Positions 1-7,883 of a DNA stretch of 64,000 nt are shown piece by piece. The stretch covers positions 1,674,001-1,738,000 of the forward strand of contig NZ_LT906473.1 in assembly GCF_900187295.1 (NCBI RefSeq). The letters run 5' to 3'. This DNA comes from Corynebacterium cystitidis. GTDB taxonomy: Bacteria; Actinomycetota; Actinomycetes; Mycobacteriales; Mycobacteriaceae. A program made the translations under genes and the position numbers. The notes beneath the pieces are model-generated. The model did not search any database, was not told the DNA's origin, and saw nothing but the letters and a program-made list of their open reading frames with translations. Numbering within the stretch: the first letter of the stretch is position 1; every line of letters begins with the position of its first letter.

Positions 1-440
1 ACGGTGGCCCACAGTGCCTCAGCCGCTGCTTTATCAGACGACGTGATTGCGTCCATAGCTGTAGCCGACATCGACGGATCCTGGCGCAACGCAGCGATCG
101 CAATCGGCACCTTGATCGTGGACCACGCAGGAAACGCGACATCTTCGCCGCCGACATTCTCCGCAGTGCCATCGGAGACCGGAAGTGCAGCAGCACCACC
201 ATACTTGGCAACCACCCCATCAACAACGCCCTGCAGTTCCGCTGTCAGATAATCATCGCCGGGATAGGGTAACGGACCCGACGTGCTAGGCGGAACAGCC
301 GTAGTTGGTGTGTGATTCACGGTGGAGGATTCGTCATTAAGCACGCTCGTTGTTTCGGGGTCGCCGATCGTGCAGGAAGAATTGAGCGTGCCGACGAGCA
401 CAAGGGCGCTGGTGGCGCTGAGGATCTGCCGACGCATCAT
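1..440 (-). CDS. beta-lactamase-fold serine hydrolase-like exported protein (partial)
   Basis: The gene starts at the ATG at 440 (MMRRQIL) and runs off the left edge; about 146 residues are visible. A short hydrophobic N-terminus is followed by a cysteine (NSSC) that could be a weak lipobox, then a Ser/Thr/Pro-rich linker. About 100 residues in, AWSTIKVP carries an SxxK motif like the active site of class A beta-lactamases and penicillin-binding proteins, and SSDKAAAEALW sits where the SDN motif would be. The stop of the upstream gene overlaps this start (ATGATG/TGA), so the two are cotranscribed. It is a paralogue of the protein at 1167-1832. The substrate is unknown; the exported hydrolase call rests on motifs only. 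Confidence 0.7.
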   Translation of the reverse strand, partial: MMRRQILSATSALVLVGTLNSSCTIGDPETTSVLNDESSTVNHTPTTAVPPSTSGPLPYPGDDYLTAELQGVVDGVVAKYGGAAALPVSDGTAENVGGEDVAFPAWSTIKVPIAIAALRQDPSMSATAMDAITSSDKAAAEALWAT

Positions 441-958
441 GAAATGCGGACTACCGCGTTATTGCCGCCAGAGCACGACACGTAGTAGCCATAATCGACG
501 CAATTCATCGAGTAGGTCTGGCCAGTGACCGGGCTGAAGGCAGAAACTGTGCCGCTGGTTGTACCAGTCCGGTCAACGTGTTCTTAAAAGGCGTTGTACA
601 CCGCTTGGGCGAACGGCTCACTGGTCGCCGACGTCGTCGCCGAGTACGAGGTGTAATCGGAGCCACGTGGCCGTTCGGGCTCCGAGGTGGCAGCGGGCCG
701 AGTCGAGGACGCAGTGGGCTCAATGCCCCGGGGAGTCGTTCCATCTGCGGTAGTCTCTTCTGCGGTGTCGGTGACGTTCTCTGGGACCGTTGACGTGGCA
801 GAGGTGCCATCTCGGTTGAATACGCCCATGTTCAACGCAACCAGACCCACGACTGCAATCAGAAGTACGATGATGCCGATGACTAGGTCTGTGATCAAAC
901 CCCTATTGCCGGAACTAGCGGGAGCTGCGTGTACATACGGTTCCGCAGGAGCATACAT
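437..958 (-). pseudogene. membrane-anchored secreted protein interrupted by an in-frame TAA
   Basis: From the ATG at 958 the frame gives a Pro/Tyr N-terminus, one transmembrane helix (residues about 22-44) and a Thr/Ser/Glu-rich extracytoplasmic stretch, ending at TAA (586-584) after AVYNAF. The same frame continues past the stop for 48 codons and ends TYSMNCVDYGYYVVCSGG then NNAVVRIS before TGA at 437, a Cys-pair ending typical of actinobacterial secreted domains. So one substitution (for example CAA or TTA to TAA) explains the break. The frame is also open upstream as a Gln/Pro-rich segment to a TAG at 1078-1076, with a GGGGGAGG sequence at 1106-1099 just beyond, so the true N-terminus may also be damaged. 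Nonsense mutation or sequencing error cannot be told apart here. Confidence 0.65.
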
Positions 959-1166
959 CGGCTGATACGGTTGCTGTCTTTCGCCGAATGGGTAGGGATA
1001 CTGTGGAGGCTGCTGCGGAAATTGCTGCTCTGGGAATTGCTGCTGCGGCCTGTCTATACCAGGATTGGTGTCCCACTATGGACTGCGTTGTTCAACGACC
1101 TCCCCCTTTTCTTTGACTCGCACATCAAGATAGAGCTTGACTGGAGTCAGTTCAAGGGCTGGATGT

Positions 1167-1832
1167 CTACTGGCAACGTGCAGTGGGCAAGGTGGCCAGC
1201 TGAGCGCGGATTCCGTCCGCGGTCATGTCATTCATGGCTTTGCTATCAGCAAACGAGACAGAGCCTGGTACGGCAGTAAACGCCATCGCAACCTGGCCCT
1301 TCGGCCCAGGAACAAGCCCCATTTGGCGCACATGCCAGCGGCCGCCCTCCTCGCTCAGTGGTGCCCAGCCACCCTTGAACCTGGCTCCAGGGATGCGTCC
1401 GAGGCCCCATCGCTGATCCGGCGTGACACGACCTATCATGTCCAGGACAGGCGCAGACCCCGACGTGCAGCTGAGGTTTGCCATAAAACGTGCTTGCTCT
1501 GAGGCCGACCAAGCGGTACTCCCGTGCCACTGGGTAGGTCCAGAGCTACTCCCCGATTCTGCAATAACCTGTGCGACAGGGCCCGCACCGACACCACTCC
1601 ACATGCGTGATGTTGCTGCGCTATCGGACCAGGTGATCGCGCTTTCCGCATCCGCATACCTATGTGGGCTTTGGCGCAGCGCCCCCACCGACAGTGGCAC
1701 CTTAATAGTCGGTAACGCGAGGTGACGACGATCGTCCCCGGCCACAATGACGGAATGTCCATCGGACACCGCTACCGATGCCGTGCCACCATAGCGGGCC
1801 ACCGCAGCATCAACGATCGGCTGGAAGTTCAC
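1167..1832 (-). CDS. beta-lactamase-fold protein lacking the catalytic serine
   Basis: This 221-aa protein aligns by eye with the partial protein at 1-440 (RYGGTASVAVSDG against KYGGAAALPVSDG; TIKVPLSVGALRQ against TIKVPIAIAALRQ). The SxxK serine is replaced by proline (ALPTIK), while a SDS triad and a later KGGW element, in the place of the KTG motif, remain. It is therefore probably a non-catalytic relative or a binding protein. The chosen start is GTG at 1832; the frame stays open a little further upstream with no clear signal peptide, so the start is unsure and an N-terminal part may be lost. It is the first gene of the minus-strand set that includes the two genes downstream. Confidence 0.6.
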   Translation of the reverse strand: MNFQPIVDAAVARYGGTASVAVSDGHSVIVAGDDRRHLALPTIKVPLSVGALRQSPHRYADAESAITWSDSAATSRMWSGVGAGPVAQVIAESGSSSGPTQWHGSTAWSASEQARFMANLSCTSGSAPVLDMIGRVTPDQRWGLGRIPGARFKGGWAPLSEEGGRWHVRQMGLVPGPKGQVAMAFTAVPGSVSFADSKAMNDMTADGIRAQLATLPTARCQ

Positions 1833-1971
1833 CGCATGGGTTGGTTGGGCCGGCAGGCTGCGACTGATCCCAAGCCTGCGTCACCGCAGGCCGGACAAAT
1901 CATAAACTGGAGCCTAGCCCTAGTTAACCCGGAAAGGAAACGTTCCCAGGCTCCCTTCACTAAAATTTCAC

Positions 1972-3525
1972 CTAGTGTGCGAAGTGGCGGGTACCGGTCA
2001 GATACATGGTCACACCGGCGTCCTTTGCGGCAGCAATGACTTCATCGTCGCGAATGGAGCCACCTGGCTGCACTACTGCGGTGACTCCAGCATCAGCCAG
2101 CACCTGGAAACCATCAGCGAATGGGAAGAAAGCATCGGATGCTGCGACAGCGCCATTGGTGCGATTCTTGCCCTCGTCGAGAGTGTTGGCACGCTCCACA
2201 GCGAGCTTCGCGGAATCGACACGGTTGACCTGCCCCATGCCCACCCCAACGGTTGCACCCTCATGCGCAATAAGAATCGCGTTGGACTTCACGCACCGGA
2301 TCGCATTCCAGGCAAATTGCAGATCGGCCAGGGTGGCGGCGTCGGCGGGTTCACCAGCCACAAGCTCCCAGTTAGCAGCATCATCACCATCTGCCTGCAG
2401 GAAGTCCCGCTCCTGTACCAACAGGCCCCCCGAGATCTGCTTGAATTCGTTGCCAGTGCGCGATGGAGCCCCAGCTTCCAACACACGCAGATTCTTTTTC
2501 TCCTTCAGGATCTCCAACGCTGCAGGCTCATAACTCGGAGCAATGACCACTTCGGTGAAGATTGGCTTGATTTGCTCGGCAAACTCCACGGTGACCTCAC
2601 GGTTGGACGCGACTACACCACCGTAGGCGCTCATCGGGTCGCACGCGTGTGCTTTTTTGTGGGCTTCGGCGATGGATGAATCGGATACACCGATACCACA
2701 CGGGTTGGCATGCTTGATGATGGCCACACACGCACGCTCATGATCCCAGGCCGCACGCCATGCAGCGTCTGCATCTTGGTAGTTGTTATAACTCATCTCC
2801 TTGCCACCCAGCTGGGTCGCGCCCGCCAAACCAGTCGCCTTTGAGTACAGCTTCGCCGACTGGTGTGGGTTCTCGCCATAACGCAGCGGAGTTGCCTCCT
2901 GATAGGTAGCTCCGAAGAAGTTATCGTCGTCAAGCTGCTGCCCCAACCACGTGGAGACCGCAACGTCGTAGCTTGCCGTATGGCGGAAAGCCTCAAGAGC
3001 TAAGTGCTTCCGCTGCTCCAGGTCGAAGCCCCCGCCCTTAACTGCGTCAATCACTTCCGCGTAGCGCTCAGGCGACGTCACAACCGCGACAGAGGGATGG
3101 TTCTTCGCCGCGGCACGCACCATCGATGGGCCGCCAATATCAATCTGCTCTACGCAGTCGTCGTAGCTGGCACCCGATGCCACGGTCTCAGCAAACGGGT
3201 ACAGATTGACCACCACGAGTTGAAAAGGCTCAACTTCAAGTTCTTCAAGTTGGTTTAGATGGTCCGGCTTGCGGGTGTCAGCCAGAATCCCCGCGTGAAC
3301 GCGCGGGTGCAGCGTTTTCACTCGGCCTTCGAGGCACTCGGGGAAACCGGTGAGTTGTTCAATCTGGGTGACCTGCACGCCTGCCTCGGCGATGCGGGCG
3401 GCAGTGGAGCCGGTGGAAACTATTTCAACACCCGCCTCCCCCAGTGCTTGCGCTAGCTCTTCCAGTCCAGTCTTGTCATACACGCTGATCAGCGCGCGCT
3501 TGATTGGGGTGCGGTTGTCACTCAT
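1972..3525 (-). CDS. purH: bifunctional AICAR formyltransferase / IMP cyclohydrolase
   Basis: PurH carries out the last two steps of IMP synthesis: formylation of AICAR with 10-formyl-THF, then ring closure. The 517-aa length is usual. The N-terminal cyclohydrolase domain (about 1-200) opens with [10 protein letters not shown] and has STGSTAARI; the transformylase domain (about 205-517) has RYGENPHQ at 215-222, KHANPCG at 271-277 and the family ending [10 protein letters not shown]. It lies 4 nt downstream of purN on the same strand, so purN-purH form an operon, as in mycobacteria and corynebacteria. The cytoplasmic product depends on the folate pool also used by ThyA and DfrA in this window. 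Confidence 0.97.
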   Translation of the reverse strand: MSDNRTPIKRALISVYDKTGLEELAQALGEAGVEIVSTGSTAARIAEAGVQVTQIEQLTGFPECLEGRVKTLHPRVHAGILADTRKPDHLNQLEELEVEPFQLVVVNLYPFAETVASGASYDDCVEQIDIGGPSMVRAAAKNHPSVAVVTSPERYAEVIDAVKGGGFDLEQRKHLALEAFRHTASYDVAVSTWLGQQLDDDNFFGATYQEATPLRYGENPHQSAKLYSKATGLAGATQLGGKEMSYNNYQDADAAWRAAWDHERACVAIIKHANPCGIGVSDSSIAEAHKKAHACDPMSAYGGVVASNREVTVEFAEQIKPIFTEVVIAPSYEPAALEILKEKKNLRVLEAGAPSRTGNEFKQISGGLLVQERDFLQADGDDAANWELVAGEPADAATLADLQFAWNAIRCVKSNAILIAHEGATVGVGMGQVNRVDSAKLAVERANTLDEGKNRTNGAVAASDAFFPFADGFQVLADAGVTAVVQPGGSIRDDEVIAAAKDAGVTMYLTGTRHFAH

Positions 3526-3529
3526 GAAT

Positions 3530-4117
3530 TTAGAAACTCAACTTTCCATCAGAAGAAGAAATCGACATCGAGCGTAGCACCTCCACTATGAGGGCCCGTT
3601 CGACCACCTTAATGCGCTCATGCAGGCTGGCTTCCGTGTCATCAGGTTTTACCTCGACTACACGCTGCGCAATAATCTTACCGGTATCCACGCCACTATC
3701 GACGAAATGCACTGTGGAACCTGTGACTTTTACCCCATAAGCCATGGCATCTCGAACCGCGTGGGCCCCAGGAAATGATGGCAAAAGGGCCGGGTGTGTA
3801 TTGATTGTGCGCCCCTCGAAACGTTCCAAGAACTCAGCCCCCAAGATCTTCATAAACCCTGCGGAGACCACCACGTCTGGGCGGGCTTCGGCCACGACGT
3901 TAGACAATGATTGATTCCACTGACCCCGGTCCGGCAGCATCTCCACCACGCGAGTGGTAACCCCTGCAGCTTTTGCCCGCTCAAGTGCAGGGCACTGCTT
4001 GTCAGCAACGACAAGCACCACACGGTACGAAAAGTCCTGGTGGTCAAGGATGGACTGCAGTAGTGTCCCCGACCCCGACACTAAAACGGCGACAGAATAA
4101 GGCTGCGGTGTAGTCAC
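3530..4117 (-). CDS. purN: phosphoribosylglycinamide formyltransferase
   Basis: PurN transfers a formyl group from 10-formyl-THF to GAR, the third step of purine synthesis. The 195-aa protein has the N-terminal GSGTLLQS loop, the conserved [14 protein letters not shown] segment with the catalytic His region, and [11 protein letters not shown] near the C-terminus. The start is set at GTG 4117 (VTTPQPYS), just after an AGTAGG ribosome site and 10 nt beyond the stop of the DUF6350 gene; a longer ATG start at 4159 would overlap that gene and adds unconserved residues. It is followed directly by purH. Confidence 0.95.
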   Translation of the reverse strand: MTTPQPYSVAVLVSGSGTLLQSILDHQDFSYRVVLVVADKQCPALERAKAAGVTTRVVEMLPDRGQWNQSLSNVVAEARPDVVVSAGFMKILGAEFLERFEGRTINTHPALLPSFPGAHAVRDAMAYGVKVTGSTVHFVDSGVDTGKIIAQRVVEVKPDDTEASLHERIKVVERALIVEVLRSMSISSSDGKLSF

Positions 4118-4127
4118 GCGACCTACT

Positions 4128-5477
4128 TTAGTCCTTCGGCTTAGGCTCTGGTGAATCATCGGGCTTATCGACGACCACTTCTACCTCGTCCTCGTTCTCA
4201 CTGTTCTCATTCTCGACAAATTTGCCATCGGTGTCGTCGTCAAGCTCGGTGTCGTCGGTACGGCCTTGCCGCAACGTGGCAGCTCCCCAAGCCGCACCCG
4301 CAACAAGAGCTACCCACAGGGTGGCAAGGAGGGCAAAGAGCCAGAGAACCGGGCCACAGTAGCCATACCCACCAAGCTGGCCCGAACCGAGGCACGCGAC
4401 AAGCAGCACCCACACACCCGAGAATACAGCGGTGGCCGCAACAGTCCGCGCGTCCCACGCACGTGACACAGCGAAATGAATCAGGATGGCGAATGGGATA
4501 AGGAGCAACGCAGGGGCCCACATTGGCACCGAACCGGGGACAGCCGCAAATAGCGGGAAAACCGGAAGCGGAACAAGGTCAATAGCAAACAGGCTGATGC
4601 TGCCTACCCCAACAGAGACTTGGCCTCCGAGCAAGACTGCGAGGGTGCCGACGATCGCATTGGGAAGGTAAAGCAAGCAGACGACGATCAAGCCCACGAT
4701 TCCAACTCCAGAAAGGATCGGATAAGCCTGACCTAGATCGATCAGTCGCTGGTAGCCAGCTAGAAGGAGAACTGCGTAAACGACGGTGGCGGCGAGCGCT
4801 AAACGCGCCATGAGGTGAAGGGCGCGAACCGCTCCATCCACCAACACCTCAGAAGCCCCTACATGCACAGCCACATCTTTCCAGAGCTGAGGCCCCATAC
4901 CGAATATGAGCCCGAGGAGGTGGAGGAGGACGGGGTTGAGGACCGCTGGGCCAAGCGCAGGGGGTTCGAGAGGGAAAACTTTGGCTGCATCCCACGTCAT
5001 AAACCAGGCGATTCCAGACAACGTGAGAGGAATCACAATGACAAGGCCGAGGATGGTTACCAAATCAAGAAAATTTGGCCTATCCTTGAACGCCCTATGC
5101 ACACTCGAGGCGATCAAGCCGACAACTCCCAACGCCGGGAGAAGTGGCAGCACGCCTAGAGTGACGCCCTGAAACGACACCGGAACGAGGTGCAAAGCAA
5201 ACCAGCCTTCCGCGATGGTGGCAGGCAGGGCGGCAAACGATCCAGCGGTAAACATGATGCCCGCGAAGGCAACCACAATTACGGCCAGGACCAGCACTAA
5301 GTTGGGGATTCCCACAACCGCAAGGAAGCGCCGAAGCCGTTGCGCAGCAGTGATATCGGCAGGATCCTGCGACATAGTTGGAGGCGCGACATTCGCACGT
5401 GGCCGACGCACGCCGGAACGAACCGAAGTGGGGGTACTGCGGGATGGCCTCGATCGAGGGCTAGACTTGTTACTCAT
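4128..5477 (-). CDS. DUF6350 polytopic membrane protein, PerM-like
   Basis: This is a 449-aa integral membrane protein with about ten hydrophobic segments, preceded by a basic Ser/Arg/Pro-rich cytoplasmic N-terminus (about 60 residues) and followed by a very acidic tail (DDTELDDDTDGK, then many Glu). The order DUF6350-purN-purH matches the M. tuberculosis perM (Rv0955)-purN-purH locus, where PerM has been linked to cell division and acid or persistence phenotypes; that role is transferred by synteny. The start at 5477 (MSNKSSPRS) is preferred over ATG 5495 because the earlier residues look unconserved. Genes are 10 nt apart, so all three are probably one transcript. Confidence 0.85.
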   Translation of the reverse strand: MSNKSSPRSRPSRSTPTSVRSGVRRPRANVAPPTMSQDPADITAAQRLRRFLAVVGIPNLVLVLAVIVVAFAGIMFTAGSFAALPATIAEGWFALHLVPVSFQGVTLGVLPLLPALGVVGLIASSVHRAFKDRPNFLDLVTILGLVIVIPLTLSGIAWFMTWDAAKVFPLEPPALGPAVLNPVLLHLLGLIFGMGPQLWKDVAVHVGASEVLVDGAVRALHLMARLALAATVVYAVLLLAGYQRLIDLGQAYPILSGVGIVGLIVVCLLYLPNAIVGTLAVLLGGQVSVGVGSISLFAIDLVPLPVFPLFAAVPGSVPMWAPALLLIPFAILIHFAVSRAWDARTVAATAVFSGVWVLLVACLGSGQLGGYGYCGPVLWLFALLATLWVALVAGAAWGAATLRQGRTDDTELDDDTDGKFVENENSENEDEVEVVVDKPDDSPEPKPKD

Positions 5478-5495
5478 CGCATCCCAGTGTTCCAC

Positions 5496-5712
5496 GAAGC
5501 CCTCACAACCGGGCCGAAGGACACGGAAAAGAGCATGAGGACACGATTTGATAACGGATGTAACAATTCATCATGACCGGACAATCAAACTTCTTTAGCC
5601 ATTTGGGTTGCCCGCGCGTTGTGAACTCGCTATTGTTATCATTCGTCAGGTAACAAGAAGGTTACGATCCCGATACAGAACGGATTGCAACCGGATTTTA
5701 AAAAGAGGATTT
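5496..5712. promoter_or_regulatory. divergent intergenic region, DUF6350 / LytM gene
   Basis: These 217 bp separate two divergent genes. Near the M23 gene it contains GGTAAC and GGTTAC elements (5650-5668), similar to the loosely conserved GTAAC repeats bound by the MtrA response regulator in C. glutamicum, whose known targets include the M23 peptidase gene mepA. The MtrA link is an inference from the motif and the target type. No RNA gene is seen. Confidence 0.35.
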
Positions 5713-6450
5713 ATGCTGAACTCGACTACTCGCGCGGGGCGCACCGGTGGCAAGCACCGCAAGCAAACCCCGAATAAGGGCCGCGTGGCACTCGTCGCAA
5801 TGGCAACTGGTGCAATCTCCACCGCCGGCGCCGGTGGCGCAGCCGCAGCTAACCTGCAGTCAGATGCCCAGGGATCCACACAGGATTCCACCGTTGATTA
5901 CGAACTGGCCAACAACACCGACATAGTTGACCAGGCTGTGGAGGCTGCGCCTCAGATCCTCACGATCTCTGAATACAAGCCCGCCGCCAACCTTGATGAG
6001 CAGCTGGGGAAGGCTGTTCAACACTTTACCGAGCGCGCTGAAGCAGACCAGGCCTTGCGTGGCCCAGCGGTAGTAAAACCTGCCGAAGGTGTTTTCACCT
6101 CCGGTTTTGGCCCACGTTGGGGCACCATGCACAACGGTGTTGATATCGCCGCCCCAATTGGCACCCCAATTCTGGCTGTCATGGACGGCACGGTGATCGA
6201 CTCTGGCCCAGCCCAAGGTTACGGCCAGTGGATTCGCATCCAGCACACTGATGGCTCCATCTCGGTGTACGGCCACATGGAGACCCTTGACGTAGCCGTT
6301 GGCCAGACTGTTGTGGCTGGCCAAAAAATCGCCGGTATGGGTAACCGTGGTTTCTCCACCGGCCCTCACCTCCACTTCGAAATTCACCCGGCCGGCCAGG
6401 GGCCGATCGATCCACAGCCTTGGTTGGCACAGTACGGCATCACCCTCTAA
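5713..6450 (+). CDS. secreted M23 (LytM) peptidoglycan endopeptidase
   Basis: This 245-aa protein has a basic N-terminus, a hydrophobic Ala/Gly-rich export segment (VALVAMATGAISTAG to about residue 46), a helical middle region and a C-terminal M23 domain (about 125-245). The zinc ligands are visible: HNGVD (HxxxD) and HLHFEI (HxH), with GFGPRWG ahead of them, so it should cut peptide cross-bridges of the wall. The start at 5713 follows AGAGGA at proper spacing; an upstream frame extension to 5608 lacks a signal. It ends in a clear terminator. The paralogue at 10810 shares the whole catalytic domain; the PadR/ABC operon lies between the two. Confidence 0.92.
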   Translation: MLNSTTRAGRTGGKHRKQTPNKGRVALVAMATGAISTAGAGGAAAANLQSDAQGSTQDSTVDYELANNTDIVDQAVEAAPQILTISEYKPAANLDEQLGKAVQHFTERAEADQALRGPAVVKPAEGVFTSGFGPRWGTMHNGVDIAAPIGTPILAVMDGTVIDSGPAQGYGQWIRIQHTDGSISVYGHMETLDVAVGQTVVAGQKIAGMGNRGFSTGPHLHFEIHPAGQGPIDPQPWLAQYGITL

Positions 6451-6465
6451 AACTTTTCTGTCGAT

Positions 6466-6503
6466 AAACCCGCTCCACAGCACCACTGTAGGGCGGGTTT
6501 TTC
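6466..6503 (+). terminator. intrinsic terminator after LytM gene
   Basis: AAACCCGC (from 6466) pairs with GCGGGTTT (6493-6500) around a loop of about 19 nt and is followed by further T residues. It sits 15 nt after the M23 stop codon. Confidence 0.85.
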
Positions 6504-6569
6504 GTTATTGGCCACGACGACGCAACGAAACGAGGAACCTATGCGCCATTACCCCTTGTACCTTTCTTT

Positions 6570-6602
6570 GGTTACCGAGTAACCTGAAAGTTACCGGGTA
6601 AC
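6570..6602. promoter_or_regulatory. tandem palindromic operator of the PadR operon
   Basis: Two near-identical palindromes lie 71 bp upstream of padR: GGTTACCGAGTAACC (6570-6584) and GTTACCGGGTAAC (6590-6602). Their centres are 19 bp apart, about two helical turns, which suits side-by-side binding of two regulator dimers. PadR proteins usually repress their own operon, so this is the likely autoregulatory site controlling padR and the ABC exporter. Binding is inferred. Confidence 0.7.
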
Positions 6603-6672
6603 CATCGATGGTTGTTCGGGCCGACCTTTCCAACTATTGAGAACCACCTACAGACCTCACGAGGTACGTCTC

Positions 6673-7209
6673 ATGTCCATCAGACATTCACTCCTCGCCT
6701 TGCTTTCCGAGACCCCGCGCACACCCGCTGAGCTGCAACACGCCTTCCACCAGGCAACAAATGACCTGTGGAGGCTAAATATGGGCCAAGTCTCCCAAAC
6801 ACTGAGCAGACTTGAACGCGACGACCTGATCCACGAGCAAGGAACAATCACAACACCCACTGGACACGAAGCCACGCGCTACACACAAACCGACGCCGGT
6901 TCTGAAGAGTTAGCCACGTGGTGGACAGACCCAGTGCTCCGCCCCGCCAATGATCGCGACGAGCTTGTCATCAAGATCTCACTGGCCAGACATACCCCTC
7001 ACATTGATCTCCTCAGGATACTCGACAGCCAGCGGAGGGCAGTGTTAGCAGAAATCCGTGAACTTAACACAACGTTGCGCGAGATGAACTCGTCGTTAAG
7101 CACCCAAAGACTTGCCGCTGAACGGCGCATTTTCGACCTGGAATCTGACGCGCGTTTCCTCGACCGTGTCGAAGCCATGCTCAATGAAGACCGTGCAGAA
7201 AGGACCTAA
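6673..7209 (+). CDS. PadR-family transcriptional regulator
   Basis: The 178-aa protein has an N-terminal winged helix (MSIRHSLLALLSETPRTPAE, then GQVSQTLSRLERDDLI as recognition helix and wing) and a C-terminal helical, coiled-coil-like region (DSQRRAVLAEIRELNTTLR) for dimerisation, the layout of PadR subfamily 2. The start at 6673 follows ACGAGGT with 7-nt spacing. The ABC ATPase gene begins 3 nt after its stop, so it is the local regulator of that exporter; its likely operator is at 6570-6602. The ligand is probably a drug-like or envelope-active compound, but this is inference. Confidence 0.88.
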   Translation: MSIRHSLLALLSETPRTPAELQHAFHQATNDLWRLNMGQVSQTLSRLERDDLIHEQGTITTPTGHEATRYTQTDAGSEELATWWTDPVLRPANDRDELVIKISLARHTPHIDLLRILDSQRRAVLAEIRELNTTLREMNSSLSTQRLAAERRIFDLESDARFLDRVEAMLNEDRAERT

Positions 7210-7212
7210 GCC

Positions 7213-7881
7213 GTGACCTATCCTCTCGAAATGATCGACGTCACGTGCGTCTTCGGCGAAGGTGCACGTAAAGTTACCGCGCTGAACGACGTTAATCTGA
7301 TTGTTCAGCCTGGAGAACTGGTGGCTGTGATGGGCCCTTCTGGCTCCGGAAAATCGACCCTGCTCAATGTGGCCGGGCTACTTCAGCCAGCCACTAGCGG
7401 ACGTGTCTTGCTTGATGGAGTAGACACTACCCACATGTCATCGAATCAAGCAGCGCAACTGCGTCGTACCCGAGTGGGGGTGGTTTTCCAGCACTATAAT
7501 CTGGTTCCCACGCTCACCGTTGGTGAAAACGTGTCACTGCCTTTAGAGCTCGAAGGTGTCAGCACTACTGCCTGTGCAGAGCACGCCTCGCGCGCCCTCG
7601 AGGAGGTGGGCCTTGTTGGGCTAGAGAAGTCTTTTCCTGATGAGATTTCTGGTGGACAAGCTCAGCGCGTTGCCATTGCACGTGCTTTGATTGGTCAACG
7701 GACCTTGTTGCTTGCCGACGAACCCACCGGCGCCCTTGATACAGCGACAAGCAATGATGTGATGGACGTTTTACGTGCACGCATCGACGCTGGCGCAGCA
7801 GGATTGCTGGTGACTCACGAGCCGCGTTTTGCTGGCTGGGCAGATCGCACCATCATGATGCGCGACGGGCGGGTGAGCTAG
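7213..7881 (+). CDS. ABC transporter ATP-binding protein (MacB/LolD type)
   Basis: The 222-aa ATPase has all motifs: Walker A GPSGSGKST (about 39-47), Q-loop VVFQHYNLVPTLTV, signature ISGGQAQRVAIARAL, Walker B LLLADEPTGALD and H-loop LVTHE. It is most like the FtsE/MacB/BceA group that drives FtsX-like permeases. The start is GTG at 7213, 3 nt after padR; the permease begins 2 nt after its stop, so padR, ATPase and permease are one operon. Confidence 0.94.
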   Translation: MTYPLEMIDVTCVFGEGARKVTALNDVNLIVQPGELVAVMGPSGSGKSTLLNVAGLLQPATSGRVLLDGVDTTHMSSNQAAQLRRTRVGVVFQHYNLVPTLTVGENVSLPLELEGVSTTACAEHASRALEEVGLVGLEKSFPDEISGGQAQRVAIARALIGQRTLLLADEPTGALDTATSNDVMDVLRARIDAGAAGLLVTHEPRFAGWADRTIMMRDGRVS

Positions 7882-7883
7882 CC

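Noticed and set aside
5860..6486. 208-codon frame antisense to the first LytM gene
   Set aside because: The same antisense frame appears opposite the second LytM gene, as expected from two similar genes; it is a shadow.
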